26,486 nt of DNA from Bacillota bacterium (lineage in GTDB: Bacteria; Bacillota; Clostridia; Christensenellales; CAG-138). Position numbers and translations under genes: made by a program. Below, in pieces: positions 8,005 through 16,735 of the stretch. Below the pieces are notes generated by a model. That model was given only the letters and a program-made list of their open reading frames with translations, was not told the DNA's origin and searched no databases. The DNA is taken from positions 1 to 26,486 of the forward strand of contig JAEXFV010000188.1 in the NCBI GenBank assembly GCA_023451115.1, in the 5' to 3' direction. Each line of letters starts with the position of its first letter. Within the stretch, counting starts at the first letter, position 1.

Positions 8005-9173
8005 AGCCGGTAAATCTCCATAATTTCTTTTTTATTCAGCGGCACATAACTGTGCAGCGTGCGCTTTCCGTAATTGGTGCAGCGTTCCGCCATTTCATCG
8101 ATGGCGTCTTCTCCTAGGCCCAGCTCCCTTAAGGTGCCAGGCATGCCCAGGGAGCGGAAATATGCTTCCGTTGCAGCGATGCCGGCAGCAACGGTGCGCT
8201 CTGGGTGATCATAGTCCATCTCCACGCCCCAAACCCGCTGGGCATACTGCAGCATCCGCGCTGTACAGTGGGGCGCGATATATTTCAAATATGCCGGCCA
8301 TATGACGGCCAGCCCTGCGCCGTGAGCGATGCGTGGGTCGCGGGCGCTCAGTTCGTGTTCCAATTGGTGGGCGTCCATAGAGCGGGATTCCCGCCCTGCG
8401 CCGGTAAGCCCGTTATGGGATAACGAACCTGCCCACATAATGGCGGCACGTGCCTCATAATCTTCCGGCGTCTTTAGCGCAATAGGCCCCATATCAATTA
8501 CGGTGCGCAGCAAGCCCTCACACATGTGGTCGTTCAAGGCGTTGTCCGTGTTATGGCAAAAATACCGTTCCAGGGTATGCATCATGATATCCACAACCCC
8601 GCAGGCAGTTTGATAAGCAGGCAGGGTGAAGGTGAGGGTAGGGTCCATAATTGCAAACAAAGGCCGGTTAAAATCCGTACTTAAGCCCCGCTTTAGCCCG
8701 GTAGCCTCATCGGTAAGCACGGCGCTGTCGCTGGTTTCGCTGCCTGCAGCGGCAATGGTAAGCACCACCCCCACCGGCATGGTAGCGGTTACCGGCACAG
8801 ATTTGGTGATCAAATCATAAGGATCCGCATGGCAGGCCACACAATGGGCAGCCATTTTTGCGGTATCGATCACACTGCCGCCGCCTACGGCCAGCAGGCA
8901 ATCGACGCCTTCCTTTTCCACCAGCTTTGCCGTTTCCCTGCAGAAGGCTACCGTTGGGTTAGCCTGTACGCCTCCCTTTTCGATATAGGGGACGCCGGCT
9001 TCTTGCAAGGAAGCAGTAATCGTCTGATACAGCCCAGTTTTATGGATACTGCCTCCCCCATAGAGGAAGAGGACTTTTTGAAATCCGTAACCCTTTAACG
9101 TTTGTCCGACCTGTCGGTGGGTATCCCGGCCAAAGATGACTCGTGTGGAAAGGGATAATTCAAAATTTTGCAT
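7995..9173 (-). CDS. Iron-containing alcohol dehydrogenase (BdhA/YqhD type)
   Basis: 392 residues, group III (Fe-dependent) alcohol dehydrogenase. The N-terminal dinucleotide domain has 'LLAVGGGSVIDTAK' (93-106). The metal site is recognisable: Asp195 and His199 in 'VVDIMMHTLE', His269 in 'DAHQLEHELSA', and His284 in 'IAHGAGLA'; His273 is the conserved nearby histidine. Closest in style to NADPH-dependent butanol dehydrogenases. ATG 9173 has AAGGAG well spaced. It is the first gene of a two-gene unit with the phosphodiesterase. The pairing suggests clearing of aldehydes or alcohols released in lipid turnover, but that is inference. Confidence 0.92.
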   Translation of the reverse strand: MQNFELSLSTRVIFGRDTHRQVGQTLKGYGFQKVLFLYGGGSIHKTGLYQTITASLQEAGVPYIEKGGVQANPTVAFCRETAKLVEKEGVDCLLAVGGGSVIDTAKMAAHCVACHADPYDLITKSVPVTATMPVGVVLTIAAAGSETSDSAVLTDEATGLKRGLSTDFNRPLFAIMDPTLTFTLPAYQTACGVVDIMMHTLERYFCHNTDNALNDHMCEGLLRTVIDMGPIALKTPEDYEARAAIMWAGSLSHNGLTGAGRESRSMDAHQLEHELSARDPRIAHGAGLAVIWPAYLKYIAPHCTARMLQYAQRVWGVEMDYDHPERTVAAGIAATEAYFRSLGMPGTLRELGLGEDAIDEMAERCTNYGKRTLHSYVPLNKKEIMEIYRLCL

Positions 9174-9208
9174 AATGGGCTCCTTCCAGTTTTTGTTCGC
9201 TTCACCCT

Positions 9209-9237
9209 ATTATATACCCCATAAGGCGTTGCGAAAA
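9209..9237 (-). promoter_or_regulatory. Candidate promoter of the alcohol dehydrogenase–GDPD operon
   Basis: On the minus strand a perfect TATAAT (9209-9214) is preceded by TATA. The -35 at 17 bp is only TTTTCG (9232-9237), so a helper factor or a weak -35 is implied. The -35 overlaps the end of the hairpin at 9235-9267. Confidence 0.45.
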
Positions 9238-9267
9238 GGGGGAGGAAGGAGCAACAACCCCCCCTTT
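9235..9267 (-). terminator. Candidate terminator of the ytxC-like gene
   Basis: On the minus strand AAAGGGGG and CCCCCTTT form an 8-bp stem with a long loop, and transcription then passes TTTTCGC. The T-run is short. It lies 24 bases after the ytxC-like stop. Confidence 0.45.
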
Positions 9268-9290
9268 CCCGCATCCGGTCGAATTTTCCA

Positions 9291-10016
9291 TCACCGATAA
9301 AAACGCACCCGCCCTGCAAAAACCCGGGAGAGGGCTTCTGTTAAGGCATCGCGCTGGCCGCCGGACAAATCGTAAACCGTAAGGCGGGCGGGGGCGATGC
9401 TCACCAGCAGGCTCACTAACTGATCCTGGGGGCATGCGGCATATTCAACCCGGGTATCCGACGCATCCGTCAGGGTGCAACTGCCATCCGGATTGAGGCA
9501 AAGGGAAATTTCCCGTATTTGGGGCGGCTGCAATTGCACAAAAGCCCGCAGCACCCCCATGAGTTCCAAATACTCCTGTCGGAGCGCCTGCTCTTCTGCT
9601 GCCTGTTCTACCGCTCTTTGCCAGAGCGCTCGGGTATCTGGCAGGCGAAATCGTAAAAAGCCTTCAATATGCAAAAGGTTCTGACTGGATAAATAGTCCT
9701 TTAAAATGCGCCGGGCTGTCATGGCGCGTTCCCCTGATTTTGCGATTGCGATAGCGTCCGCCAGCACGCTCTGCTTTTCCATCAAAGGGAGGGGAAGCCG
9801 GTCTACCAGCTGCGCCAGTTCAAAATGCATCAGGTCCCGGCAAAGCAGCAGAGAAAGCGCTTGGCAAAGCTGATCCAGTTCATCTTCGTGCTCTAAAGAA
9901 AATATCATTTGTTCCCCATCCAGCTCCATGGGCAGCGGGGCGTTGGCAAGCCGGCGCTGCAAAAGCTTGGGGATATCCAAATCATACCCGCTGAAGTTGA
10001 TGCGGCGCACCAACAT
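9291..10016 (-). CDS. ytxC: YtxC-like putative sporulation protein
   Basis: 241 residues from ATG 10016, preceded by AAAGGAG; the longer frame up to 10292 has no ribosome site and crosses the terminator region. The body is mostly helical. The segment 'DYLSSQNLLHIEGFLRFRLPD' matches my recollection of the YtxC family, in which a conserved 'F.. FR' stretch follows a helical pair. The final third is a small alpha/beta domain ('REISLCLNPDGSCTLTDASD...VSLLVSIAPARLTVYDLSGG'). YtxC is annotated as sporulation-linked in Bacillus, with no known biochemical role. It stands alone between the cyclophilin terminator and a weaker terminator of its own. The family call is moderate. Confidence 0.6.
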   Translation of the reverse strand: MLVRRINFSGYDLDIPKLLQRRLANAPLPMELDGEQMIFSLEHEDELDQLCQALSLLLCRDLMHFELAQLVDRLPLPLMEKQSVLADAIAIAKSGERAMTARRILKDYLSSQNLLHIEGFLRFRLPDTRALWQRAVEQAAEEQALRQEYLELMGVLRAFVQLQPPQIREISLCLNPDGSCTLTDASDTRVEYAACPQDQLVSLLVSIAPARLTVYDLSGGQRDALTEALSRVFAGRVRFYR

Positions 10017-10065
10017 GCGTTCACGCTCCTTTCCCCCAGGCAAAACATGTGGGGGCCTTTGAAAT

Positions 10066-10148
10066 CTGCAGCGCCTGTAAAACGCTGCAGGAGAAATCCG
10101 GGGGTTGCGGGCCGAAACCCAACGATTTAGGCCATACAACATAGTATG
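10066..10148 (-). promoter_or_regulatory. Inverted repeats upstream of the ytxC-like gene
   Basis: Two symmetric elements lie in the 200-bp non-coding stretch 10017-10218. CTGCAGCG (10066-10073) and CGCTGCAG (10083-10090) form an 8-bp inverted repeat with a 9-nt spacer. CATAC (10133-10137) and GTATG (10144-10148) form a second with a 6-nt spacer. Either may be an operator or a leader hairpin. I see no convincing promoter here and no gene. Confidence 0.35.
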
Positions 10149-10218
10149 CCCCAAAGCTGTTTTATGGGCCTGGCCAGACTTAGTATGGCTTGCCTGGGCC
10201 AGAATTCCCTTGGAAAAT

Positions 10219-10244
10219 AAAAACAGGAGGCCGTTAGGCCTCCT
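10219..10244 (-). terminator. Terminator of the cyclophilin gene
   Basis: Stem AGGAGGCC / GGCCTCCT with a TAAC loop on the minus strand, followed by GTTTTTATTTT. It lies about 70 bases after the cyclophilin stop. Confidence 0.85.
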
Positions 10245-10311
10245 CAGGGTGTCAAAAATGCGGATCGCGCTTGTTTGAACATTCAGCTGCAATCAAAGCG
10301 AATGGAAATGG

Positions 10312-10815
10312 TTACAGCCGCTCCGGTTCATCCGCAGGCTCGTCATCGGATACAGTGACCACTGCGATGCGCACAGGGGTTTTGGGCATATCGTTGAAAC
10401 CGGTGGGTACGCTGGCGATGGCGTCTACCACATCCATGCCGTCAACCACCTGGCCAAAGGCGGCATACTGCCCGTCCAAATGCGGGGCGTCCGCATGCAT
10501 GATGAAGAACTGGGAACCGGCGCTGTCCGGATGCATGGCACGCGCCATGGAAATGACGCCCCGGGTATGGCGCAGCGGGTTATTTACCCCGTTGCCGGTG
10601 AACTCGCCTTTGATGTGATAACCGGGGCCGCCGGTGCCGGTGCCGTTGGGGCATCCGCCTTGAATCATAAAGCCGGGGATCACCCGATGAAAGGTGAGGC
10701 CGTTATAATAGCCCTGTCGGGCCAGAGACAAAAAGTTTTTCACCGTATTGGGGGCACAAGCAGCGTCCAATTGCAAGGTGATGACGCCGCCGTCTTCCAT
10801 CGTGATGGTTACCAT
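10312..10815 (-). CDS. ppiB: Peptidyl-prolyl cis-trans isomerase, cyclophilin type
   Basis: 167 residues, a single cyclophilin domain. Seen: 'TVKNFLSLARQGYYNGLTFHRVIPGFMIQGG' with catalytic Arg in 'FHRV', Phe and Gln in 'GFMIQGG', 'GVISMARAMHPDSAGSQFFIM', and 'LDGQYAAFGQVVDGMDVV'. No signal peptide, so cytosolic folding helper. It ends in an acidic tail (DDEPADEPERL). AAGGAGG sits 7 bases before the ATG. It is monocistronic, with a terminator downstream. Confidence 0.95.
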   Translation of the reverse strand: MVTITMEDGGVITLQLDAACAPNTVKNFLSLARQGYYNGLTFHRVIPGFMIQGGCPNGTGTGGPGYHIKGEFTGNGVNNPLRHTRGVISMARAMHPDSAGSQFFIMHADAPHLDGQYAAFGQVVDGMDVVDAIASVPTGFNDMPKTPVRIAVVTVSDDEPADEPERL

Positions 10816-10920
10816 AAAATGTCCTCCTTATCGATTGTATATTGCTTGTGTATTGCTAAAATCATTGGATTTGAGCTGCTTTTTGCGTACAAAACGGAGT
10901 ATCCTGCCATAGGCACGGCG

Positions 10921-11664
10921 CTATTCGCAACGCCCCCATTGCCCCCTGGCTTCAAAAATAATGTGTTTGTCTTTTGTATCTTCCCCCATTACCTCAAAAG
11001 AATCCCCTTGCTGGTAAAGCGTCATGGCAACCTGCTCGCCAGGTACCGCCTCCGCGGCATAGCTGATGCTCAAATCCACAATGCGGCCGGAGGTATGCCG
11101 GGACAGAGGGAACAAATCACAGATCCAACCTACATAACTGGCGTTATTCATATGGCCGTTTCTATCGATATCCCCATACAATGGAGCGCGGCTAGTATGG
11201 GAAACCGCACCTTGCTGGGACAGGCGGAAGCGCTGAGGCTCCGGCAAGGGCGGGATAAGGTGGCTGGTATCCGGAAACGACAAATTTGCCTTTGCCGCAG
11301 GGAGGATGCGCCGGGAGGCATAGTCTACCAGCATCCAGGATGTTGCAGCACAGCCTAAAACAGCCCCCTGCTGGGTTGTAAAGGTAAAGTACCGGGGAAA
11401 TGTGATGCGGCCGGCCGGGCCGGGCCAGGTTTGCATTTGTATGGTTTCATGGGTTTGGGGATATTGCTGCATGTGAAGCTGGATACGTGCCAGCATCCAC
11501 ACGATGCCCTGGGGGAACAACACATCCCTGCCGCAGCCCAGCAGCATGGAGTGATCTCCGGCCAACTCCTGCATGCGCTGAAAGATGGCTTCCGGGCGCC
11601 ATAAACCGTTATGATCGGATTCCGATTCTGAAATTTGATGTTGTATTTCCAATGAGGGTTGCAT
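10921..11664 (-). CDS. Acyl-ACP thioesterase (FatA/FatB-like bacterial type)
   Basis: 247 residues from ATG 11664, preceded by AAGGAAG; a longer frame would run into the DUF368 gene. Two hot-dog domains are seen. The first has 'MQELAGDHSMLLGCG' and 'PRYFTF...SWMLVDYASRRIL'. The second has 'YGDIDRNGHMNNASYVGWICD', containing the catalytic Asn/His loop (D-x-N-x-H-x-N-N) of this family, and then a helical segment. It releases free fatty acids from acyl-ACP in the cytosol. The start lies 5 bp after the end of the DUF368 gene, so the two form an operon. Confidence 0.9.
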   Translation of the reverse strand: MQPSLEIQHQISESESDHNGLWRPEAIFQRMQELAGDHSMLLGCGRDVLFPQGIVWMLARIQLHMQQYPQTHETIQMQTWPGPAGRITFPRYFTFTTQQGAVLGCAATSWMLVDYASRRILPAAKANLSFPDTSHLIPPLPEPQRFRLSQQGAVSHTSRAPLYGDIDRNGHMNNASYVGWICDLFPLSRHTSGRIVDLSISYAAEAVPGEQVAMTLYQQGDSFEVMGEDTKDKHIIFEARGQWGRCE

Positions 11665-11669
11665 AGGGG

Positions 11670-12530
11670 CTATTCTTCCTTTCGTCCAAGCCAGGCGGCA
11701 ATGAAAAAGCCCGCTGCCGCGCAAAGCAAGACCGCCAAGCCGCCGCCAAAGCGGAGGCCGCTGAAATCATGCTGATACAGCACGGCAAAAGGAGAAGCTA
11801 CCACCAAGCCGATAATTCCATAATACGTGCTTAAGGGGTAACGCTTCAAAAGGGCTTTGATAAACCGACAGGTCAATATGATGCCAAACAGGGCGCCGAT
11901 TGCAAATGGGGCTAATATGATCAGGCTTTGCAGCATACCCGCCCCGTCCAGATGGAAAAGAGATCTGGTAAAGGCGTTGGTGTATTGGAGCATGCTGTCA
12001 TAGCAGCCTAAAATCAACAGCAGCATGGAGCCGCTTACACCGGGGATTACCATGGTAGCAGCCCCGGCAAACCCCAGGCCAACCGCCAAAAGGGCATGGG
12101 GCAGGGTGGGGGAAAGAGAATAAGCGCTTCCAGGATTTTCGCTGAGCACCGGCATGAGCACCAATATGAGAATGGTGCAAAACAGAATAAAAATATGGCT
12201 TAGCGCAATCCGGTGCCCCTTTACCTGGCGCAGCAACATGGGCAGCGCGCCTAAAATCAGCCCCACGAATATGCCTGCCATCTGCAGCGGAAACAATGCT
12301 TGCAGGTATTCGATCAAATAGGAAAATACCAACACGCCCAACATCACCCCAATGCCGTAAGGCAAAAGGGAGCGCCCTTCCCTAAGGGAGGAGCGGCGTT
12401 GGGCGGTAAAAAAGCCGATCATTTGGTCGTATATTCCCATGGACATCGCGATGGAGCCTCCGCTGACGCCAGGCGCCACAACGGAAACCCCAATCACACA
12501 GCCTTTGAGAATTTTGGTCAACCACTGCAT
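11670..12530 (-). CDS. DUF368 membrane protein (PopT-type polyprenyl-phosphate transporter)
   Basis: 286 residues with about eight to nine hydrophobic helices. Two copies of the signature are visible: 'VVAPGVSGGSIAMSMGIYDQMIG' near residues 17-39 and 'MVIPGVSGSMLLLILGCYDSML' near 170-191. This shows the internal duplication typical of DUF368. Members of this family (PopT) were shown to take part in recycling undecaprenyl phosphate across the membrane. A TAA lies 2 codons upstream of ATG 12530, so the start cannot be longer, but no good ribosome site precedes it, which hints at weak translation. It is co-transcribed with the acyl-ACP thioesterase. Confidence 0.88.
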   Translation of the reverse strand: MQWLTKILKGCVIGVSVVAPGVSGGSIAMSMGIYDQMIGFFTAQRRSSLREGRSLLPYGIGVMLGVLVFSYLIEYLQALFPLQMAGIFVGLILGALPMLLRQVKGHRIALSHIFILFCTILILVLMPVLSENPGSAYSLSPTLPHALLAVGLGFAGAATMVIPGVSGSMLLLILGCYDSMLQYTNAFTRSLFHLDGAGMLQSLIILAPFAIGALFGIILTCRFIKALLKRYPLSTYYGIIGLVVASPFAVLYQHDFSGLRFGGGLAVLLCAAAGFFIAAWLGRKEE

Positions 12531-12725
12531 ATACGATTATTGTGGAGCGGCGATGGCCGTCCCACCTCTCCTCATCCGAATGATTCCCCCAAACGTCTGT
12601 ATTAGGGGATTTCGGCAAAACGCAATGTCAGAGCCTGGGGCCTCCCATTCTTCGTTGCCGAATATCCTGATGATACACATAAATCCGCTTAGCGCATACC
12701 CTTTTTTAGAAAATTTACGGGAATT

Positions 12726-13553
12726 TTACAGCGCCGCAATAACATCCAGCGTAGCGTCCAGAGCCGGGACATGGGCCTGCTCGATTTGGCCCGCGTCACA
12801 GGCTGCGGCAAGGGCAGGATCCAGGGGGAGCTGCGCCAGTACCCGTACGCCGTTTTCCAGCGCAATCTGCTCCAGATGGCTGCGGCCGAACACCTCAATG
12901 CGTTTGCCGCAATCCGGGCAGCTAACATAGCTCATGTTTTCCACAACACCCAGGATGGGCACGTTCATCATTTTTGCCATGTTAACAGCCTTGGTAACGA
13001 TCATGGCCACCAGCTCCTGTGGAGAAGTAACCACAATGATCCCATCCACTGGCAGGCTCTGGAATACGGTAAGGGGCACGTCCCCGGTTCCCGGAGGCAT
13101 ATCCACAAACATATATTCCACATCCTTCCAGATCACCTGGGACCAGAACTGCTTCACTGTGCCGGAAATCACTGGGCCGCGCCATACCACAGGGGAAGAA
13201 ACATCCTCCAAAAGCAGGTTGATGCTCATAATATCTACGCCGGAGGCGGTGGTGACAGGGAATAACGCTTCCCCATTGCCGGTTGCCTTTTCCGTTACGC
13301 CAAAAGCCTTGGGGATGGAAGGGCCGGTGATATCCGCATCCAGCACAGCGGCATGACGGCCTCTTTTCTGCATGCCGCAGGCCAACAGGGAAGTGACAAT
13401 GGATTTTCCAACGCCGCCCTTGCCGCTGACCACACCAATGACTTTTCCTACCCGGCTTAAGGGATGCAGCGGTTCGCTGAAATCCTGGGGTTGCTTGCGG
13501 GAGGGGCAATCCGTGCCGCAGCTGCTGCAATCGTGATTGCAATTTTCACTCAT
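12726..13553 (-). CDS. mrp: Mrp/Nbp35-family iron-sulfur carrier ATPase
   Basis: 275 residues from ATG 13553, with AAAGGA 9 bases upstream; the ATG at 13562 is too close to that site. The N-terminus holds a Cys cluster (Cys5, 9, 12, 16 in 'CNHDCSSCGTDC'), as in clostridial Mrp and eukaryotic Nbp35. The deviant Walker A is 'SGKGGVGKS' (43-51). Switch motifs 'DADITGPSIPKAFG' and 'VDMPPGTGD' follow, then the family CxxC at Cys212/Cys215 ('SCPDCGK'), which binds a bridging [4Fe-4S]. It acts in Fe-S assembly or transfer in the cytosol. It is downstream of the MATE gene with a 105-bp gap. Confidence 0.94.
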   Translation of the reverse strand: MSENCNHDCSSCGTDCPSRKQPQDFSEPLHPLSRVGKVIGVVSGKGGVGKSIVTSLLACGMQKRGRHAAVLDADITGPSIPKAFGVTEKATGNGEALFPVTTASGVDIMSINLLLEDVSSPVVWRGPVISGTVKQFWSQVIWKDVEYMFVDMPPGTGDVPLTVFQSLPVDGIIVVTSPQELVAMIVTKAVNMAKMMNVPILGVVENMSYVSCPDCGKRIEVFGRSHLEQIALENGVRVLAQLPLDPALAAACDAGQIEQAHVPALDATLDVIAAL

Positions 13554-13658
13554 AGGTCTCATTCCTTTCTTCCGCCGGAACGTTTTTTGCTCCGGGATCT
13601 GAGTTGAATACGATAACAGGGTGATTGGCCCTGGTCGCTGATATGGGAAAACACCATC

Positions 13659-15026
13659 TCATAATACACTACCCCGTTCCCGAGCCTTTTGCAAGCGGAT
13701 TTTCCATTTGCCGCGGCGCAGGAAGCAGGTATAAGTGATGGTGGAAAAAGCAGGGGCGCAGATCCAGGCCAGCGCTACACCCGTAAGCCCCAGCCCTAGC
13801 GCTTTGGAAAGCAGCAGCGCAGCGGGAATGCGCACCAGGTATTGTGCCTCCAGGCCGTTCACCAGGGTAAACATGGCGTTGCCGGAGCCTTTTACAAAGC
13901 CAATAATAGGATGCACATAAGCATACAGAAGATACATCATGCATACGGTATGCAGATAATCCGCCGCAGTCTGCACCACCGCCGGATCATCATTAAAAAT
14001 GCCGGCAAGAGAGGGCGCCAACAATGCAATGCACACCAGCAAAAAGGCATTGACGCTTAAGGAAATTTTTTGAGCCGCCCGGATGCTGGAAAGGGCCCGT
14101 TCCTCCTGCCCGGCGCCCAGGTTTTGAGAGGTGAAGCCGGCAACGGCATCGTTGATGGCATTGCAGGGGAGAATGGCAAAGCTGTCCAGCTTTACCCCAA
14201 TCCCGTAGGCTGCGCTGGCGACCAGGCCATAGGTATTTACAATGCCGTTAAGGGTAAGGTGTGACACATTGAGGGAAAGCTGCTGTAAAGCGGAGGGGAG
14301 CCCTAATCGCACCAGATCCTTCAGGGATGGTATGTCCCAGCGCCAGGCTCTGGGCGCAAAGGATATCACGTGCCTTTTCCACCGAAAATATATAACGCCA
14401 AGGCAGAACGCCAATGCCTGGGAACACACGGTGGCGATGGCGGCGCCCCTCGCACCCAGCTGAAAGTCGCGGATTAAAATCAGATCCAGCACCGCATTCA
14501 TACATGTGGCGATGGCGACAAATAATAAAGAAGAGCGGGAGTCCCCAAACCCGCGCTGGAAAGCGCAAATCAGATGGTAACCCAGGGTAAAGGGGATGCC
14601 GCAGAAAATGATGCGAAGATAAGCTACCGCCATAGGATACGCTTCCTGGGGCGTAGCACAAAGACGCAGAATGGCCGGAGAAAACAACAATCCCAGCAGG
14701 GTGATGCCAACGGCGCATAGTGCGTACAGGGAGATGGCGGTGCCAGCGGTTTTCTGCAGCCCAGAGATATCTCCCTTGCCCTGGTGGCTGCCAATCACCA
14801 CGCTAACGCCTACGCTCATGCCAGCAATGGTCATAAATAGGATGTTCATCACCGACCCGCTGACGCTTACGGCGCTTAGCCCCGCCGCGCCCAGATATTT
14901 TCCCACAAAATACATATCTACGGCGTTATAAAGGGCTTGAAAAATATTAGAAAGCAAAAGCGGCGATGCGTAGCGCAGGATATGACGGTTTACATCTCCG
15001 GTAGTGAGGTCGTTTTGCAGCGCCAT
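13659..15026 (-). CDS. MATE-family efflux transporter
   Basis: 455 residues from ATG 15026, with AAAGGAGG upstream and a consensus promoter 35-65 bp away. About twelve hydrophobic helices in two related halves. The N-terminal pattern 'YASPLLLSNIFQALYNAVDMYFVGKYLGAAGLSAVSV' is typical of MatE proteins of the DinF/NorM branch. It should export cationic drugs or metabolites against Na+ or H+; the substrate is not readable. Neighbour mrp is unrelated in function. The stop is at 13659 and no terminator is evident. Confidence 0.92.
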   Translation of the reverse strand: MALQNDLTTGDVNRHILRYASPLLLSNIFQALYNAVDMYFVGKYLGAAGLSAVSVSGSVMNILFMTIAGMSVGVSVVIGSHQGKGDISGLQKTAGTAISLYALCAVGITLLGLLFSPAILRLCATPQEAYPMAVAYLRIIFCGIPFTLGYHLICAFQRGFGDSRSSLLFVAIATCMNAVLDLILIRDFQLGARGAAIATVCSQALAFCLGVIYFRWKRHVISFAPRAWRWDIPSLKDLVRLGLPSALQQLSLNVSHLTLNGIVNTYGLVASAAYGIGVKLDSFAILPCNAINDAVAGFTSQNLGAGQEERALSSIRAAQKISLSVNAFLLVCIALLAPSLAGIFNDDPAVVQTAADYLHTVCMMYLLYAYVHPIIGFVKGSGNAMFTLVNGLEAQYLVRIPAALLLSKALGLGLTGVALAWICAPAFSTITYTCFLRRGKWKIRLQKARERGSVL

Positions 15027-15060
15027 GGGATCCTCCTTTTGGGTGGCAGGCCACAAGCTG

Positions 15061-15089
15061 ATTGTAACCCTGTGGGAAAGCCGCGTCAA
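15061..15089 (-). promoter_or_regulatory. Promoter of the MATE gene
   Basis: On the minus strand TTGACG (15084-15089), a 17-bp spacer and TACAAT (15061-15066). The expected start is near 15054, about 27 bases before the ATG. Confidence 0.8.
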
Positions 15090-15164
15090 CCGGCCCGGAG
15101 CCATGCTGCGGGCCATGTTCACGATTGATCCATATTTCGCCACAAAACATACCTTTTTTTATGC

Positions 15165-15192
15165 TTGTAGAGCCAAAAAGTTAGGGTATAAC
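15165..15192 (+). promoter_or_regulatory. Candidate promoter of htrA
   Basis: TTGTAG (15165-15170), a 16-bp spacer and TATAAC (15187-15192), about 65 bp before the htrA start. Confidence 0.4.
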
Positions 15193-15256
15193 AATACTAT
15201 CAAAAATAAGGGCAGGTAAAACGCGGAGGCCCTTGGAGAAAAGCAAGGAGGCTGGA

Positions 15257-16549
15257 ATGATGAATAACACGGATTGGTACGAAAACGACACGCAACAGCA
15301 TTTCAGTGCTGGAGATAAAAAAAGCAAAGGCGCAAAAATGGTTACTCTCAGCACGTTGGTGGTATGCATGCTGGTTACAGGGCTGGTCGGCGGTGCGGTA
15401 GGAAGCGTGCTCATGCGCGGCGGGCAAACCCCCATACAGACGCCTGCCGCAGTGGAAACGCCTGGGGCACAAGACAATGCACAGGGATCCGGCAGCACAA
15501 CGCAACAAACCCAAAGCAGCTTGCAACAGGCCGTATCCCCGACCGTGTCAGGCAGCGGTTATACCAAAGCGCAGATAGTGGAAACATGTGCGCCTTCCAT
15601 CGTAGGGATTGACGTGGAAACCACCAGCAGCAGTTTCTGGTATGGGACAGACAGCGTCACCACCGGTAGCGGCAGCGGCATCATTATCAGCAGCGACGGT
15701 TACATCCTTACCAACTATCACGTGATAGAAGGCGCAAACCGGGTTAAGGTTTACCTCTATGACGATACCGAGTACGAAGCCACGCTGGTAGGCACGGATA
15801 AAACCACGGATCTGGCAGTGATTAAAGTTGAGGCCACAGGCCTGACGCCAGTGGTAATGGGAGATTCGGATCATTTGATTGTTGGCGAAGAAGTGGTGGC
15901 CATCGGCAATCCGCTGGGCGAGCTTCGCGGCACTGCAACCGGGGGCATGGTCAGCGCGCTTTCCAGGGACATTACCTTTAGCGACGGCAGTGAAATGACG
16001 CTGCTTCAGACAGATGCAGCCATTAACCCCGGCAACTCCGGTGGCGGGTTATTCAATTCCAAGGGCGAGCTGATTGGCATTGTCAATGCAAAAGTTGCAT
16101 CTTCCTCTACAGAAGGCCTGGGCTTTGCCATCCCGGTAAACGATGCAAAGCAAGTAGTAGCGGATTTGATGGACCTTGGCTATGTAACAGGCCGGGCTTA
16201 CCTGGGCGTATATACCCAGGATGTGGCAATCCGCAGTGGCAATGAGGATGGCCGTGGCAATAGCGGCTTTGACAGCTTTTTCGGATTTGGCGGATCTTCC
16301 GGCAGTATGGAAACCCGGGTACAGGTAGCGCAGATTGTGCTGGATAGCGCTGCTGCGCAGGCCGGCATTCAGGCTGGAGATTTGATCCTGAAGGTGGATG
16401 ACAAGGAAATTACCACCGGCACCCAATTATCTAAGGCCATCGGTGAATATAAAGCCGGCGATGTGGCAACCATAACGGTACAAAGGAACAACGAGCAGCT
16501 GGAACTGAGCGTAACCTTTGGCGAGCTGGTCCCGGAGGGCGACGATTGA
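15257..16549 (+). CDS. htrA: HtrA/DegP-type serine protease, membrane-anchored
   Basis: 430 residues from ATG 15257, with AAGGAGG 5 bases upstream (the next codon is also ATG). The protein has a ~27-residue cytosolic head, one transmembrane helix (about 28-51), a Gln/Thr/Ser/Pro-rich linker (about 56-100), a trypsin-like domain and a C-terminal PDZ domain (about 305-420). The catalytic triad is His155 ('NYHVIEG'), Asp185 ('TTDLAVIK') and Ser261 ('GNSGGGLF'). It faces outside the cell and degrades or chaperones misfolded exported proteins. The loop 'SGNEDGRGNSGFDSFFGFGG' in the PDZ region is Gly-rich. It is monocistronic, with a terminator at 16624. Confidence 0.95.
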   Translation: MMNNTDWYENDTQQHFSAGDKKSKGAKMVTLSTLVVCMLVTGLVGGAVGSVLMRGGQTPIQTPAAVETPGAQDNAQGSGSTTQQTQSSLQQAVSPTVSGSGYTKAQIVETCAPSIVGIDVETTSSSFWYGTDSVTTGSGSGIIISSDGYILTNYHVIEGANRVKVYLYDDTEYEATLVGTDKTTDLAVIKVEATGLTPVVMGDSDHLIVGEEVVAIGNPLGELRGTATGGMVSALSRDITFSDGSEMTLLQTDAAINPGNSGGGLFNSKGELIGIVNAKVASSSTEGLGFAIPVNDAKQVVADLMDLGYVTGRAYLGVYTQDVAIRSGNEDGRGNSGFDSFFGFGGSSGSMETRVQVAQIVLDSAAAQAGIQAGDLILKVDDKEITTGTQLSKAIGEYKAGDVATITVQRNNEQLELSVTFGELVPEGDD

Positions 16550-16623
16550 TCGCACCCGAAAGGCAAAGCAAAAACGGTCATAACGCTGAAAAGCGATGAC
16601 ATACCCCCAACCATCCTTAGAGA

Positions 16624-16655
16624 GAGAAAAGCCCGGTTCCCCTCGGGCTTTTCTC
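16624..16655. terminator. Bidirectional terminator between htrA and the RHH gene
   Basis: 12-bp perfect stem GAGAAAAGCCCG / CGGGCTTTTCTC with an 8-nt loop. The A-rich left arm and T-rich right arm allow use from either side. It lies 75 bases after htrA and 80 bases past the end of the ribbon-helix-helix gene. Confidence 0.75.
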
Positions 16656-16735
16656 GTGTTTTGGGCTTTTGAAAAATTGTTCTGGCGATCTTTAATTTTT
16701 TGAAAACCAGCATGCAGATACGGAGATATTGCGCT

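Noticed and set aside
9291..10292. 333-aa form of the ytxC-like protein
   Set aside because: The extra N-terminus is encoded across a terminator and inverted repeats and has no ribosome site; ATG 10016 has AAAGGAG.
12531..12725. Gene or RNA in the 195-bp gap between mrp and the DUF368 gene
   Set aside because: No frame with a ribosome site, no strong hairpin and no clear promoter could be seen there.
13621..13640. Terminator after the MATE gene (CAGGG/CCCTG)
   Set aside because: Only a 5-bp stem with no T-run on the minus strand.
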